NCBI GenBank assembly: GCA_028820845.1
Contig: JAPPII010000013.1
Location: 91,489 to 155,488, forward strand
DNA length: 64,000 nt
Origin: Candidatus Poribacteria bacterium
GTDB taxonomy: Bacteria; Poribacteria; WGA-4E; WGA-3G
Reading direction: 5' to 3'
Shown here one piece after another: positions 41,842 to 50,903 of this stretch. Under the pieces are notes generated by a model. The model ran no database searches. It was not told the DNA's origin and saw nothing but the letters and a program-made list of their open reading frames with translations. A program made the position numbers and the translations under genes. Every line of letters begins with the position of its first letter. Positions within the stretch are counted from its first letter, which is position 1.

Positions 41842-43683
41842 GTGTTCTTTAATAAATCACTGTACGCTTTCGTTTTTGCTGTGTTACTCATCTCCGGACT
41901 CGCTTTCTTCGCAATACCCGCAACAGCAGTTGTGACACCAGTACTGTCGGTAACAGATGTGGATGAGGACACAACGGGTATACAGGTATACGGCATCAGA
42001 GCTGAGTCGGTTCCCTTCGAGTTAACTGTCACGTTTCAGGATCAAGGTACGAATGCTGAGGTAACCGGCTTTGGTGTTGATGATATCGAATTGTTTGCCG
42101 CAGATAGCAGCGGCAACATTGTGGAGGGCGGAGCAAGTGCCGCGTCTGTTTCCTCTAATGCTGATGGTAGTGTCTACACAGTGACAATCATTGCCGAAGA
42201 AAATATTGAGAGGGTCCGCATAGGGGTGGTACGCAATGCTGCGAAGACCCCTGGTAGATTAGTCGGTGAGAGCGTCGAGGGGCTGGAAGCTACTGATCCC
42301 GCTGACATAATAATCGTCAACATAGTGCGGAGTGCCGCACCACCCCTCACCTTATCCGACGATATGTCTATTAGCGGTCAGGGCCCCTTTACCGTTACCT
42401 TAACCTCAACGAAAGCCATCACGCTGACGCGCACAGATATTGATGTCAAGGGTGGATATATTCCAACGGATGGGCTCTCATCCGATGCCACGAAAAAAGT
42501 CTGGACGGTGACAATCGTCCCCGGGCCAAATGTGAAAGTGGTCGTAATTGATCCGACACCTACTGGTACCTATATTTTCCGGAAAGGCACGTATACCGTG
42601 GGCCCCCAAACAATTCGGCAAGGAAGCGTTAGAGACCTCAATGGGAAAGTAACTATCAGCGAGATTATGTTCGCTACTGATGAAGGGGTAAACGAAATCC
42701 AGTGGATCGAAATTTTTAACAACTCTGATACCGAAACTGTTGTCCTTGATGCTGATGACGGTTGGGAGTTGATTATTGAAAACTATAACGATCCAGAGTG
42801 GACCACGATTTCGCGCTTCGGGACGATTAATTTTAAAAATAAGGGCAACGTCAAAACCATTCCCCCGAGGCAGACAATGCTAATCGTCTCGGCACGCGGT
42901 AGGAATTCAGATAACACGCACTTTAAATCTACCCGCGTCTTCGATGTCTATGCAGAACTTGCAACTGAATTTGGTATGAACAGCCGGCGCGACCCTTTTT
43001 TGCATCCAACCAAAGGATTCCACATCCAACTCGTTGATGGGCAAAATGAACTCGCCGACAAAGTCGGAAACCTGGATGGAAGAATCCGGACTGCTGATAA
43101 ACCCACATGGCAACTGCCCAATGGCTGGACAAAAGATGGCGACCGCACTTCAATCGTCCGAAGATATTCGGGCAGCGGGATAGGCCGCGATGGCACCCAG
43201 CGAAAAGGATGGATACCCGCGGCGGAAACCAACTTCTCGTACCTATCTAAAAAGAAAATTGAAACTTGGTACGGTCTCAGTAACGACTACGGCAGTCCCG
43301 GTATCCACGCCGGCGGGGCACTTCCTGTCCAACTCTCTCACTTCCGACCCGAACGCACGGCGATGGGGACAGTTCTCATCAAGTGGACCACCGAATCCGA
43401 GGTGGACAACGCCGGATTCAATATCCTACGGAGTCAAACCCAAACGGGTGTGTTCAAAATTATCAATACACAACTGATCCCCGGTGCAGGTACAACAGCA
43501 GAACGGAATATCTATATCTGGACAGACACAACTGCCAAGCCAAATGTTGTCTACTATTACCAGATTGAGGACGTATCTTTTGCCGGAGAACGACAAATCT
43601 TAGTTACCAGTCGGCTCAAGGGGACAATCTCTGCCAATGGCAAACTCACCACTCGGTGGGCAGGATTGAAATCTCAAGATTAA
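41842..43683 (+). CDS. Secreted lamin-tail-domain protein with a C-terminal Fn3-like domain
   Basis: 613 residues from GTG 41842 (GGAGGAGG at 41825-41832). The signal peptide has the core FVFAVLLISGLAFFAIPATA. Residues ~35-145 and ~150-260 are Ig-like beta domains. A lamin-tail domain (KVTISEIMFATDEGVNEIQWIEI) covers ~270-440. An Fn3-like segment (LSHFRPERTAMGTVLIKWTTES) runs to the end. The last residues, GKLTTRWAGLK, match the tails of two LamG proteins in the window. Presumably a surface or secreted structural protein. Confidence 0.82.
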   Translation: MFFNKSLYAFVFAVLLISGLAFFAIPATAVVTPVLSVTDVDEDTTGIQVYGIRAESVPFELTVTFQDQGTNAEVTGFGVDDIELFAADSSGNIVEGGASAASVSSNADGSVYTVTIIAEENIERVRIGVVRNAAKTPGRLVGESVEGLEATDPADIIIVNIVRSAAPPLTLSDDMSISGQGPFTVTLTSTKAITLTRTDIDVKGGYIPTDGLSSDATKKVWTVTIVPGPNVKVVVIDPTPTGTYIFRKGTYTVGPQTIRQGSVRDLNGKVTISEIMFATDEGVNEIQWIEIFNNSDTETVVLDADDGWELIIENYNDPEWTTISRFGTINFKNKGNVKTIPPRQTMLIVSARGRNSDNTHFKSTRVFDVYAELATEFGMNSRRDPFLHPTKGFHIQLVDGQNELADKVGNLDGRIRTADKPTWQLPNGWTKDGDRTSIVRRYSGSGIGRDGTQRKGWIPAAETNFSYLSKKKIETWYGLSNDYGSPGIHAGGALPVQLSHFRPERTAMGTVLIKWTTESEVDNAGFNILRSQTQTGVFKIINTQLIPGAGTTAERNIYIWTDTTAKPNVVYYYQIEDVSFAGERQILVTSRLKGTISANGKLTTRWAGLKSQD

Positions 43684-43743
43684 TAGGACTTGTGCACGCA
43701 AAGACCCCTAGGTGCAGTTTTGCGGCGGACTCGCCCCCGGTTC

Positions 43744-43757
43744 ATGCCATACGGCAT
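43744..43757. repeat. Small palindrome between convergent genes
   Basis: ATGCC-ATAC-GGCAT in the 131-base gap between the lamin-tail gene and the leftward SDR gene. It could take part in termination; no T-run follows. Confidence 0.3.
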
Positions 43758-43814
43758 TCATACCGTTGATTTTGATTTATGCGACGTGCATTCTAACCGC
43801 ATCTTAAGAGGGCC

Positions 43815-44615
43815 TCACTCATCAAGTTGATGCACAACAGCAAGCGGGGTCGCCGCGAGTAAACCTGCATCAATGGGAATGATAACGCCAGAAATCCATT
43901 TCGATTCGTCACTGGCGAGAAACACGGTTGCCCACGCCACATCCCAGGCGGTTCCCTCGGTTCCAAGCGGCCCAATGCGCCGCCGTCGTTCTCGTTCTGC
44001 TTCACTCAGATACGGCGCAGGAAACGAGGCATAGAGGTGTCCAGGCGCGATACAATTCACACGGACGTTGTCGCGTCCGTGGTGAACTGCCATGACTTTT
44101 GTCGCAGAGATCATCCCACCTTTCGCAGCCGCATAAGGTACATTTCTTGATGAACCCGCACGCAATGCATCAATTGACGAAACATTGATAATCGAACCAC
44201 CACCTGCCTCAGCCATTCGCGGGATAGCGTGTTTGCACGCCATAATCATGCTTTTGAGGTTGACATCCATCACTCTGTCCCACTTCTCTGCGTCAACCTG
44301 TGTGACCATTCCAGAGCCACCGAGTCCGACGTTATTAAACAGCACATTCACTTTACCGAAATGTGCAACCGCGGCTTCCACCATCCCCGCACACGCTGCT
44401 TCTGTTGACAAATCCCCGATAAATATAGCGGCTTCACCACCCGCTGCCTCAATTTCTGCAAGGGTCGCGTTAGCGTTCTCTGGTGAGATGTCAGCCAGCA
44501 GCACCTTTGCCCCTTCTCTCGCAAAGAGCATGGATGTCGCATAGCCGGTACCGTCAACTTCACCCTTTTTGCCAGCACCCGTAACAATCGCAACCTTCCC
44601 GTTCAATCGATCCAT
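43815..44615 (-). CDS. Short-chain dehydrogenase/reductase
   Basis: 266 residues. The nucleotide-binding motif is unusually long, VTGAGKKGEVDGTGYA at residues 11-26, in place of TGxxxGxG. NNVGLGG (~94) and DVNLKS (~118) follow. The catalytic Ser146/147, Tyr161 and Lys165 (NVSSIDALRAG...PYAAAKGG) are present. It oxidises or reduces an alcohol/carbonyl with NAD(P). It lies downstream of the Gfo/Idh/MocA gene on the same strand, separated by a heptamer element, and may form a sugar-catabolic pair with it. Confidence 0.9.
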   Translation of the reverse strand: MDRLNGKVAIVTGAGKKGEVDGTGYATSMLFAREGAKVLLADISPENANATLAEIEAAGGEAAIFIGDLSTEAACAGMVEAAVAHFGKVNVLFNNVGLGGSGMVTQVDAEKWDRVMDVNLKSMIMACKHAIPRMAEAGGGSIINVSSIDALRAGSSRNVPYAAAKGGMISATKVMAVHHGRDNVRVNCIAPGHLYASFPAPYLSEAERERRRRIGPLGTEGTAWDVAWATVFLASDESKWISGVIIPIDAGLLAATPLAVVHQLDE

Positions 44616-44640
44616 AGTTTTAATCCATCATAAATGGTAA

Positions 44641-44807
44641 TTGGCTGTTGGCTATTGGCTATTGGCAATGGATTATGAGTCTATGTTTTGGGTAGTGGGT
44701 TAAAAGGGATGGAGTAACAATCAACACGCTTTCCCATACCCATAACTCACAACTGATTGCCGACTGCCGACGGCTGACAGCCATAAGCCAACTGCTAATC
44801 GCTAATC
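44641..44807. repeat. Heptamer-built element, copy 11, overlapping a gene end
   Basis: One arm is TTGGCTG, TTGGCTA, TTGGCTA, TTGGCAA at 44641-44668. The other, on the - strand, is GATTAGC twice, AGTTGGC, TTATGGC, TGTCAGC, CGTCGGC, AGTCGGC and so on from 44807 leftward. The stop codon of the leftward oxidoreductase gene is inside a GATTAGC unit. Confidence 0.8.
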
Positions 44808-45967
44808 GCCAGTTTATCGTTAATTTCCTTCTGGTAGCCTTCCAATTCGCAGTTTTCAATCTCTGCGATTGTCACAGGGCGGCCGAACCATCCCGATTCG
44901 TACACTGCCATACAGATGGCTTCAGAACGCATGCCTTCGACAGCGTCCACTTCAGGTTTATCGCCACTCCGAATCGCATCGGCGAAGTATTTCAACTCAA
45001 TCGCCACGGTATCTTCAACGCCGCCGGGGAAGTAGTATTCCTGTTCCGAATCGCTGAGGTTATCTGTGAATTCTTTCATCAAATCGTCGTTAGAAATCGG
45101 TTCGCCGCCACGTGGTACTAACCCGAGGTTCCAATCCAACGCCCCCTCACTGCCGTAAACGGTGTGCTGACGGAAGTGGTGCCCTGGTGCCGAACCAACC
45201 CATGTCCACTGTGCTGTAACGCCTTGTTCGAACTTGATGGTAGCAATCATCGCGTCTTCAACATCAACGGCATACCCCCCCTCTCTTTCTGCCGGATTAT
45301 CGTAACGATAGGGTTCATAAGCCTTGTTAATGGCGTAAACCTCTTCAGCTTCCATACCGAGAATATAGCGCATCAGATCAGTGAAATGTACACCACCGTC
45401 TAATGCCCAACCCCCGCCTGCATCCATCTTGAAGTTGCGCCACCCCCATTTCCCCAAGTTTTCGCCAGCCTCTATCCAGAAAAACATCCGCGGGTCACCA
45501 ATACGCCCTTGCGCAATTGCCCAACTCCTCGTCCGCTGGATGCGTGCTAGACGATAGTTCTCAGCGACAGAGACAATCTTATTGTTTCGATCCGCTGCTT
45601 CCATCATCAGTTTACATGCCCGCATCGTAATGCCAAACGGTTTTTCAATAATAACATGCTTCCCCGCATCAAGCGCAGGCACAGCCAGCGTGTGATGCAC
45701 ACTGTGAAGCGCGCAGATGTCAACACACGCCAAATCCGGGTGTTTCTCCAGCATCTCATCAAGTTCTGTATAAACTGCCGGTTTCGTACCACCTTGAAAC
45801 GCGTGTGCCTGATTGGCACGTTCTTCGGCATGTTCGGATACGATGTCGCACGCCCCTACGATTTCATAGTCCCGCAACCCTTTAGACCAGAGTTCTTGGT
45901 ATGCCCTCATGTGCGCGCCGGACATCCCGCCACAACCGACTAAACCCATTTTAATCCGTTCTGCCAT
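44795..45967 (-). CDS. Gfo/Idh/MocA family oxidoreductase
   Basis: 390 residues from ATG 45967, which has AAGGAGGT upstream; nine further upstream codons run through that site. N-terminal Rossmann domain: GLVGCGGMSGAHMRAY (~6-21). The EKPFGITMRACKLM motif (~112) is the family EKP signature. The C-terminal domain has GGGWALDGGVHFTDLMRY. Members oxidise or reduce sugars and sugar derivatives with NAD(P). The last three residues (Ile-Ser-Asp) and the stop are encoded by GATTAGC heptamers of the neighbouring repeat, so the gene end seems reshaped by it. Confidence 0.9.
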   Translation of the reverse strand: MAERIKMGLVGCGGMSGAHMRAYQELWSKGLRDYEIVGACDIVSEHAEERANQAHAFQGGTKPAVYTELDEMLEKHPDLACVDICALHSVHHTLAVPALDAGKHVIIEKPFGITMRACKLMMEAADRNNKIVSVAENYRLARIQRTRSWAIAQGRIGDPRMFFWIEAGENLGKWGWRNFKMDAGGGWALDGGVHFTDLMRYILGMEAEEVYAINKAYEPYRYDNPAEREGGYAVDVEDAMIATIKFEQGVTAQWTWVGSAPGHHFRQHTVYGSEGALDWNLGLVPRGGEPISNDDLMKEFTDNLSDSEQEYYFPGGVEDTVAIELKYFADAIRSGDKPEVDAVEGMRSEAICMAVYESGWFGRPVTIAEIENCELEGYQKEINDKLAISD

Positions 45968-46036
45968 GTAGACCTCCTTATGCATCCTACTCACAATTCG
46001 CGCACGTCCACCGTACGCCTACATCAGGATACACGA

Positions 46037-46065
46037 AATTATATGTGATACACAGTCCTCTGTCA
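46037..46065 (-). promoter_or_regulatory. Consensus promoter of the oxidoreductase/SDR operon
   Basis: On the - strand TTGACA (46065-46060) and TATAAT (46042-46037), both perfect, with a 17-base spacer. The start would be near 46030, ~60 bases before the ATG at 45967. It is divergent from the LamG promoter at 46101. Confidence 0.8.
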
Positions 46066-46100
46066 ATATTTTTGTCTGTACGTCCAACTGAATGCATCTA

Positions 46101-46130
46101 TTGACTTTAAAATCTCTTTTCTGATAGAAT
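46101..46130 (+). promoter_or_regulatory. Extended -10 promoter of the LamG gene
   Basis: TTGACT at 46101-46106 and TGATAGAAT (TG-extended -10, TAGAAT at 46125-46130) with 18 bases between. The leader before ATG 46154 is only ~17 bases and holds GGAGGA. Confidence 0.65.
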
Positions 46131-46153
46131 AAAAAAATAAAGGAGGAAGAAAA

Positions 46154-46966
46154 ATGGCTATGCATATCACTGGTATGAAGCTTTTCTATAGTTTTCTGTG
46201 TCTGTTGGTTGTATTCATAGTTTCGACCTTCATTGGTGCTATACAAGCAGATGCCGCTGTTGATGAAAATACTGTCGCCGTCTGGCTTTTTGAAGAAGGT
46301 GCCGGGAACGTCGTGAAAGACGCTTCTGGCAACGGTCATGACGGCGAATTTGAAGGCAGTCCTAAATGGGTCAAAGGGAAATTTGGAACAGGACTTGAGT
46401 TCCCAGGCGATTCCAGTGGTTACGTCGTCGTGAATTCTACCAAGCAGCTGGAGTTAGAGGAACTCAGCATTGAAGCGTGGGTCAAAGTCGAAGAGTCCAC
46501 AGGTAAATGGCAAGGAATGGTTTGCAAACAACAAGCGGGCTGTGGCAATCGTAACTACGGCATCTGGGTTCATGTTGATCAGAGTGTTCTGCACGCACAG
46601 ATCGGGGCGAATGGGGCATGTGCCTTTAGTATTGATGGCACGACCGATATTACAGACGATAAGTGGCATCATCTCGCCTTTACTTTTGACGGCAAGATGG
46701 GACGGGTTTACGTTGATGGCGAATTGGAGAACGAGGCACCCAACGATGCTACATTCCAGAGCGCAGACCCAATTACTATTGGCGTGCCAAATCTTAATAA
46801 CGCAAACGGGTTGAAGGGTATCATTGAAGAGATACGCATCTCCAATACCGCACGCACCGAGGAAGAAATCCAAGAAGCAATGAATGTCGGGTTAGCACAA
46901 ATTCTCAGCATTGAACCCGGCGGCAAACTCTCAACACGTTGGGCATATCTTAAACACGTCCCATAG
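46154..46966 (+). CDS. LamG (concanavalin A-like) domain secreted protein
   Basis: 270 residues; AAAGGAGGAAG precedes the ATG. The signal peptide core is YSFLCLLVVFIVSTFIGAIQ. The LamG domain shows VAVWLFEEGAG, DASGNGHDGEF, LSIEAWVKV, WHHLAFTFDG, GRVYVDGEL and GIIEEIRISNTARTEEEI, the classical jellyroll signature. It ends with GGKLSTRWAYLK, matching the tails at 6086 and 43683. It resembles the 260-residue protein at 6086-6868. Likely exported to bind a carbohydrate or matrix ligand. Confidence 0.88.
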   Translation: MAMHITGMKLFYSFLCLLVVFIVSTFIGAIQADAAVDENTVAVWLFEEGAGNVVKDASGNGHDGEFEGSPKWVKGKFGTGLEFPGDSSGYVVVNSTKQLELEELSIEAWVKVEESTGKWQGMVCKQQAGCGNRNYGIWVHVDQSVLHAQIGANGACAFSIDGTTDITDDKWHHLAFTFDGKMGRVYVDGELENEAPNDATFQSADPITIGVPNLNNANGLKGIIEEIRISNTARTEEEIQEAMNVGLAQILSIEPGGKLSTRWAYLKHVP

Positions 46967-47020
46967 TTCAACTGGCTACCTGACAGATTCTGGACATTTA
47001 GATACACCAACGCCACTGTA

Positions 47021-47043
47021 GGGGTAGATCTCGTGCCTACCCC
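47021..47043. repeat. GGGGTAG...CTACCCC hairpin
   Basis: Perfect 7-bp stem with a 9-base loop in the gap between the LamG gene and the first hydrolase gene. A similar GTAGGGG-type hairpin occurs inside the subtilase gene at 59679. Looks like a small dispersed palindrome. Confidence 0.5.
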
Positions 47044-47097
47044 ATAAAAATAAAAAAAGATGACAATCTCAGTCACCATACACAAAAGGAGCACAGA

Positions 47098-48393
47098 TTG
47101 AAAAAATTATCGTCCGCATCTTTACTGCTTTTTTGCCTCACCCTACTCGCCTGCGGAACAGTTAACCTTGGCACCGAACAAGATATTCAGACAGCAACGT
47201 TAAAAAATGTTGATGGTGCCGCGGTCCAAGGACTCCCCACGGCGATACCAGAAGCGGTTGGTGTTTCTACCAAACGCCTAAAGCGCATCCGCTCTCTTCT
47301 GCAAGGGTACGTCAATTCAGGACAACTACCCGGATTCCTAACAGTCGTAGCGAGGCAAGGAAAAATCGTCCATTTTGAGACCATCGGCATGCAAGATGTT
47401 GAGAACAACAAACCTGTTGAACCGGATACCATCTTTCGCATTTATTCCATGTCGAAACCGATTACCAGTGTCGCTGTGATGATGCTCTATGAGGAGGGGC
47501 ATTTTCAACTCGGCACACCCGTCTCCAAGTTCATCCCTGAATTTGAAAATATGAAGGTCTACAACGAAGATCAGACAGAAGTTTTGGATGCAAAGAAAAA
47601 GATAACTATCAAGCACCTCCTCATGCATACCGCCGGATTCACTTACGGGTGGGGCAAAAAACCGGTTGATGAACGCTATAAGGAACTGAAAATTTTTGAT
47701 ACCGTCATGGATTTGACACCGAGTGAAAAACTCGCCAATATGGTGGAAAAACTCAGCACTATCCCTCTCGTTCACGAACCGGGAGAGAAGTGGACCTACG
47801 GAGTCTCTACTGATGTACTCGGCTATTTTGTAGAGGTTGTATCCGGTATGCCGTTTGAAGAATTCCTCCAAACCCGACTCTTTGGACCCCTCGGTATGGT
47901 AGACACCGGGTTTTCAGTCCCACGAGAGAAACAGGACCGGTTCGCAGCTTTGTATAGACCTAACAAAAAAAATGGTATGGAACGAATAGAAGATAGAGGC
48001 ACCCGACTCGCGAACGGTGAAATCAATTTTTTCCCGTCAGGCGGTGGCGGTCTCGCCTCAACGGCTGCAGATTATATGCGGTTTTCTCAGATGTTGCTCA
48101 ACGGTGGTGAACTCGACGGTGTCCGCATATTAGGAAAGAAAACCGTTGAACTGATGCGCTATCCGCATCACGATAATTGGTTTGGACTCGGTTTCGCTGT
48201 TGTTACAGATGAGGAACCCCCTAACATTCTTGAATCCGTCGGGAACTTCAGTTGGGGCGGTGCTGCCGCAACTACTTTCTGGATTGACCCGGAGGAAGAA
48301 TTGATTGGCTTGCTCATGACGCAACTTCTCAATAACCGCTACTCTTTCCAGCAACAATTTAAAGTCCTAACCTATCAGGCACTTACAGAATAA
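47098..48393 (+). CDS. Serine hydrolase of the beta-lactamase/esterase family, lipoprotein copy
   Basis: 431 residues from TTG 47098 (AAAGGAG at 47086-47092). Lipobox LLAC (Cys ~19). The catalytic Ser-x-x-Lys is in YSMSKPITS near residue 121, the Tyr motif in WTYGVSTDVLGY near residue 226, and a GGGGLAST segment near residue 318 precedes the usual terminal half. The family includes class C beta-lactamases, DD-peptidases and esterases; the Y-G-x-S-T-D-V-L-G form points to esterase-like members. First of three tandem paralogues; the only one with a lipobox. Confidence 0.9.
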   Translation: MKKLSSASLLLFCLTLLACGTVNLGTEQDIQTATLKNVDGAAVQGLPTAIPEAVGVSTKRLKRIRSLLQGYVNSGQLPGFLTVVARQGKIVHFETIGMQDVENNKPVEPDTIFRIYSMSKPITSVAVMMLYEEGHFQLGTPVSKFIPEFENMKVYNEDQTEVLDAKKKITIKHLLMHTAGFTYGWGKKPVDERYKELKIFDTVMDLTPSEKLANMVEKLSTIPLVHEPGEKWTYGVSTDVLGYFVEVVSGMPFEEFLQTRLFGPLGMVDTGFSVPREKQDRFAALYRPNKKNGMERIEDRGTRLANGEINFFPSGGGGLASTAADYMRFSQMLLNGGELDGVRILGKKTVELMRYPHHDNWFGLGFAVVTDEEPPNILESVGNFSWGGAAATTFWIDPEEELIGLLMTQLLNNRYSFQQQFKVLTYQALTE

Positions 48394-48407
48394 CATGGGA
48401 GACCTGA

Positions 48408-49592
48408 ATGGCAATATATGATGGACTGCCGCGAGCAATCCCTGAAGATATGGGCATGTCAACATCGCGATTAGCGCGTATGACACCCGTCATGCAAGGC
48501 TATGTTGACAATGGGAAAATCCCTTCCGCATTGACGATGATAGCACGCGGTGGCAGGCTCGTCCATTTTGAAAAGTTTGGTATGCAGGATATCGCCGCCG
48601 CCAAACCGATAGAATTTGACACCGTCTTTCGCCTCTACTCAATGACGAAGCCGATTACGAGCATCGCTGTGATGATGCTCTACGAAGAAGGGCATTTTCA
48701 ACTCACCACGCCTGTTTCCGAATTTGTGCCGTTTTTCAAAGATATGAAGGTTTACACGAAAGATGGCAAGGATATTGTAGACGCAGAACGCGAGGTGACA
48801 ATAAAACATTTACTGACACATACCACTGGACTCATCTATGATAGCAATAAGGATGATCACCCGATTGATCAGCAATATGAAGATGCCGATCTCTACGGGG
48901 GTGACCTCGCGAACATGATAGAAAAACTCGGAAGTATCCCTCTTATTCACCAGCCAGGGAGCGCATGGAAGTACGGTATGTCTACCGATGTTCTCGGCTA
49001 TCTTGTACAGATCGTATCGAGGATACCCTTTGCGACGTTTTTAAAAACCCGTATTTTTGATCCATTGGGTATGCAAGACACCGGTTTCTCCGTGCGTGTT
49101 GAAGATGCTGACCGATACTCAAAAATATATGATTACGTGAAGGGTAGTGGTCTTAAGCGAATTGAGAAGGTCCATGCTGCAACTGGACCCCTAAGCTTTT
49201 TCCACTCTGGTGGCGGAGGGCTACAATCGACCGCCGCGAATTATCTTCGGTTCTGCCAAATGGTACTCAACGACGGTGAACTCGATGGCGTGCGACTCTT
49301 GGGGCGAAAAACCGCCGAACTCATTAAGATGAGTCACGTTCCACCCAATTGGTTAGCCCCAGAAAGAACAGGTACCGGTTTCGGACTCGGATTCTCGGTT
49401 ATTACAGATGTCGCTGACACAGGTAGTCTCGGTTCCATAGGTACTTGCAGTTGGGGCGGCATGGCAAGCACCACATTTTGGATTGACCCTGTGGAAGAGT
49501 TAATCGCCATTCTGATGACGCAAGTGGTTAATGTCGATTGTCCATTCCATGCCCAATTCCGAACTTTAACCTATCAAGCACTCACGGAATAA
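48408..49592 (+). CDS. Serine hydrolase of the beta-lactamase/esterase family, second copy
   Basis: 394 residues. It lacks a signal peptide, so it should be cytoplasmic. SMTKPITS holds the active Ser/Lys, WKYGMSTDVLGY the Tyr, and HSGGGGLQST the third motif region. The gene starts 14 bases after the previous stop and shares most of its sequence plan with both neighbours (MGMSTSRLARMTPVMQGYV). Substrate unknown; cleavage of an ester or amide is expected. Copies two and three are more alike than either is to copy one. Confidence 0.9.
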   Translation: MAIYDGLPRAIPEDMGMSTSRLARMTPVMQGYVDNGKIPSALTMIARGGRLVHFEKFGMQDIAAAKPIEFDTVFRLYSMTKPITSIAVMMLYEEGHFQLTTPVSEFVPFFKDMKVYTKDGKDIVDAEREVTIKHLLTHTTGLIYDSNKDDHPIDQQYEDADLYGGDLANMIEKLGSIPLIHQPGSAWKYGMSTDVLGYLVQIVSRIPFATFLKTRIFDPLGMQDTGFSVRVEDADRYSKIYDYVKGSGLKRIEKVHAATGPLSFFHSGGGGLQSTAANYLRFCQMVLNDGELDGVRLLGRKTAELIKMSHVPPNWLAPERTGTGFGLGFSVITDVADTGSLGSIGTCSWGGMASTTFWIDPVEELIAILMTQVVNVDCPFHAQFRTLTYQALTE

Positions 49593-49593
49593 T

Positions 49594-49694
49594 AGTTATC
49601 GGCTGTCGGTTTTCGGTATATGGCAGGCACGCGTCATGTGTTTGTCACAAGGTCTCTTTGCTGACTACTGACTACTGACTGCTGACCGCTAATA
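49594..49694. repeat. Heptamer-built intergenic element, copy 12
   Basis: Left arm AGTTATC, GGCTGTC, GGTTTTC, GGTATAT. Right arm GCTGACT, ACTGACT, ACTGACT, GCTGACC, GCTAATA at 49660-49694. It separates the second and third tandem hydrolase genes, and a TAGGAG site follows. Confidence 0.8.
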
Positions 49695-49708
49695 TAGGAG
49701 TTTTTTTA

Positions 49709-50887
49709 ATGACCTTATACGAAGGATTACCACGCGCCGTGCCTGAAGATGTCGGCATGTCAACATCGCGACTCGGACGTATTGCACCAATCATGCAACG
49801 CTGGGTTGACAATGGAAAAATCCCCGGTGCACTAACTATGATTGCTCGTGAAGGCAGGCTTGTCCATTTTGAAAAATTTGGCACCCAAGATGTAGCGTCT
49901 GCCAAACCCATAGAATTCGATACCATCTTCCGTATCTACTCAATGACAAAGCCGATTACGAGCATCGCTGTAATGATGCTCTATGAGGAGGGGCATTTTC
50001 AACTCGGCACACCTGTCTCCGAACTTATCCCCGCTTTCAAAGATATGCAGGTCTACACGGAAAACGGTGAGGATATTGTTGACGCAGAAACCGAAATGAC
50101 AATAAAGCATCTGCTCACACACACCTCTGGACTTATCTATGGCGGAGACGGGGAGCATCCAATTAATCAGCGGTATAGAGACGCGAATTACTACCGCGGC
50201 GATCTCGCATACATGGCGCAAGAACTTGGAAAAATCCCACTTTATTGTCATCCGGGTAGCGCGTGGAATTACGGTATGTCTACTGACGTACTCGGCTATC
50301 TCGTAGAAGTCGTATCGGGTATGTCGTTTGCGGAATTTTTGGAAACCCGCATTTGCGATCCTTTGAGGATGAGCGATACCGCTTTCTCGGTGCCAGACGA
50401 GAAAGCCGATAGATATATGACCTTATACGAACCTGCGGAAGATGGCGGTATTCAGGTGATTGAAAACGCCCCTGTTTCAAGCGGCCCGCTAAGCTTCTTT
50501 CATTCCGGTGGTGCCGGACTACAATCAACTGCTGCCGATTATCTCCGTTTTTGTCAGATGTTACTCAACGATGGCGAACTCGACGGCGAGCGGCTCCTTG
50601 GCAGAAAAACCGTCGAACTCATCAGAGTGAATCATATCTCTGACGAGTGGCAACCGCTTGAGAGAACGGGCTGCGGTTTCGGACTCGGATTCGCTGTTGT
50701 CACGGATGTTGCTGACACGCACAGTCTCGGTTCCTTAGGTACCTACAGCTGGGGCGGCCTCGCAAGCACAACCTTCTGGATTGATCCTGTCGAAGCGTTA
50801 ATCGGCATTCTGATGACGCAATTGATTGGCGACTCACCATTCCATGCCCAATTCCGAGTGCTCACGTATCAGGGAATTGTTGATTAG
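49709..50887 (+). CDS. Serine hydrolase of the beta-lactamase/esterase family, third copy
   Basis: 392 residues; TAGGAG precedes the ATG. No signal peptide. Active-site motifs are SMTKPITS, WNYGMSTDVLGY and HSGGAGLQST. The opening VPEDVGMSTSRLGRIAPIMQRWVDNGKIPGAL is nearly the same as in copy two (with IPEDMGMSTSRLARMTP there), so the pair arose by a recent duplication. The ThuA-domain gene follows by 16 bases and may be co-transcribed. Confidence 0.9.
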   Translation: MTLYEGLPRAVPEDVGMSTSRLGRIAPIMQRWVDNGKIPGALTMIAREGRLVHFEKFGTQDVASAKPIEFDTIFRIYSMTKPITSIAVMMLYEEGHFQLGTPVSELIPAFKDMQVYTENGEDIVDAETEMTIKHLLTHTSGLIYGGDGEHPINQRYRDANYYRGDLAYMAQELGKIPLYCHPGSAWNYGMSTDVLGYLVEVVSGMSFAEFLETRICDPLRMSDTAFSVPDEKADRYMTLYEPAEDGGIQVIENAPVSSGPLSFFHSGGAGLQSTAADYLRFCQMLLNDGELDGERLLGRKTVELIRVNHISDEWQPLERTGCGFGLGFAVVTDVADTHSLGSLGTYSWGGLASTTFWIDPVEALIGILMTQLIGDSPFHAQFRVLTYQGIVD

Positions 50888-50903
50888 ATGAGGAGGAACA
50901 ATA

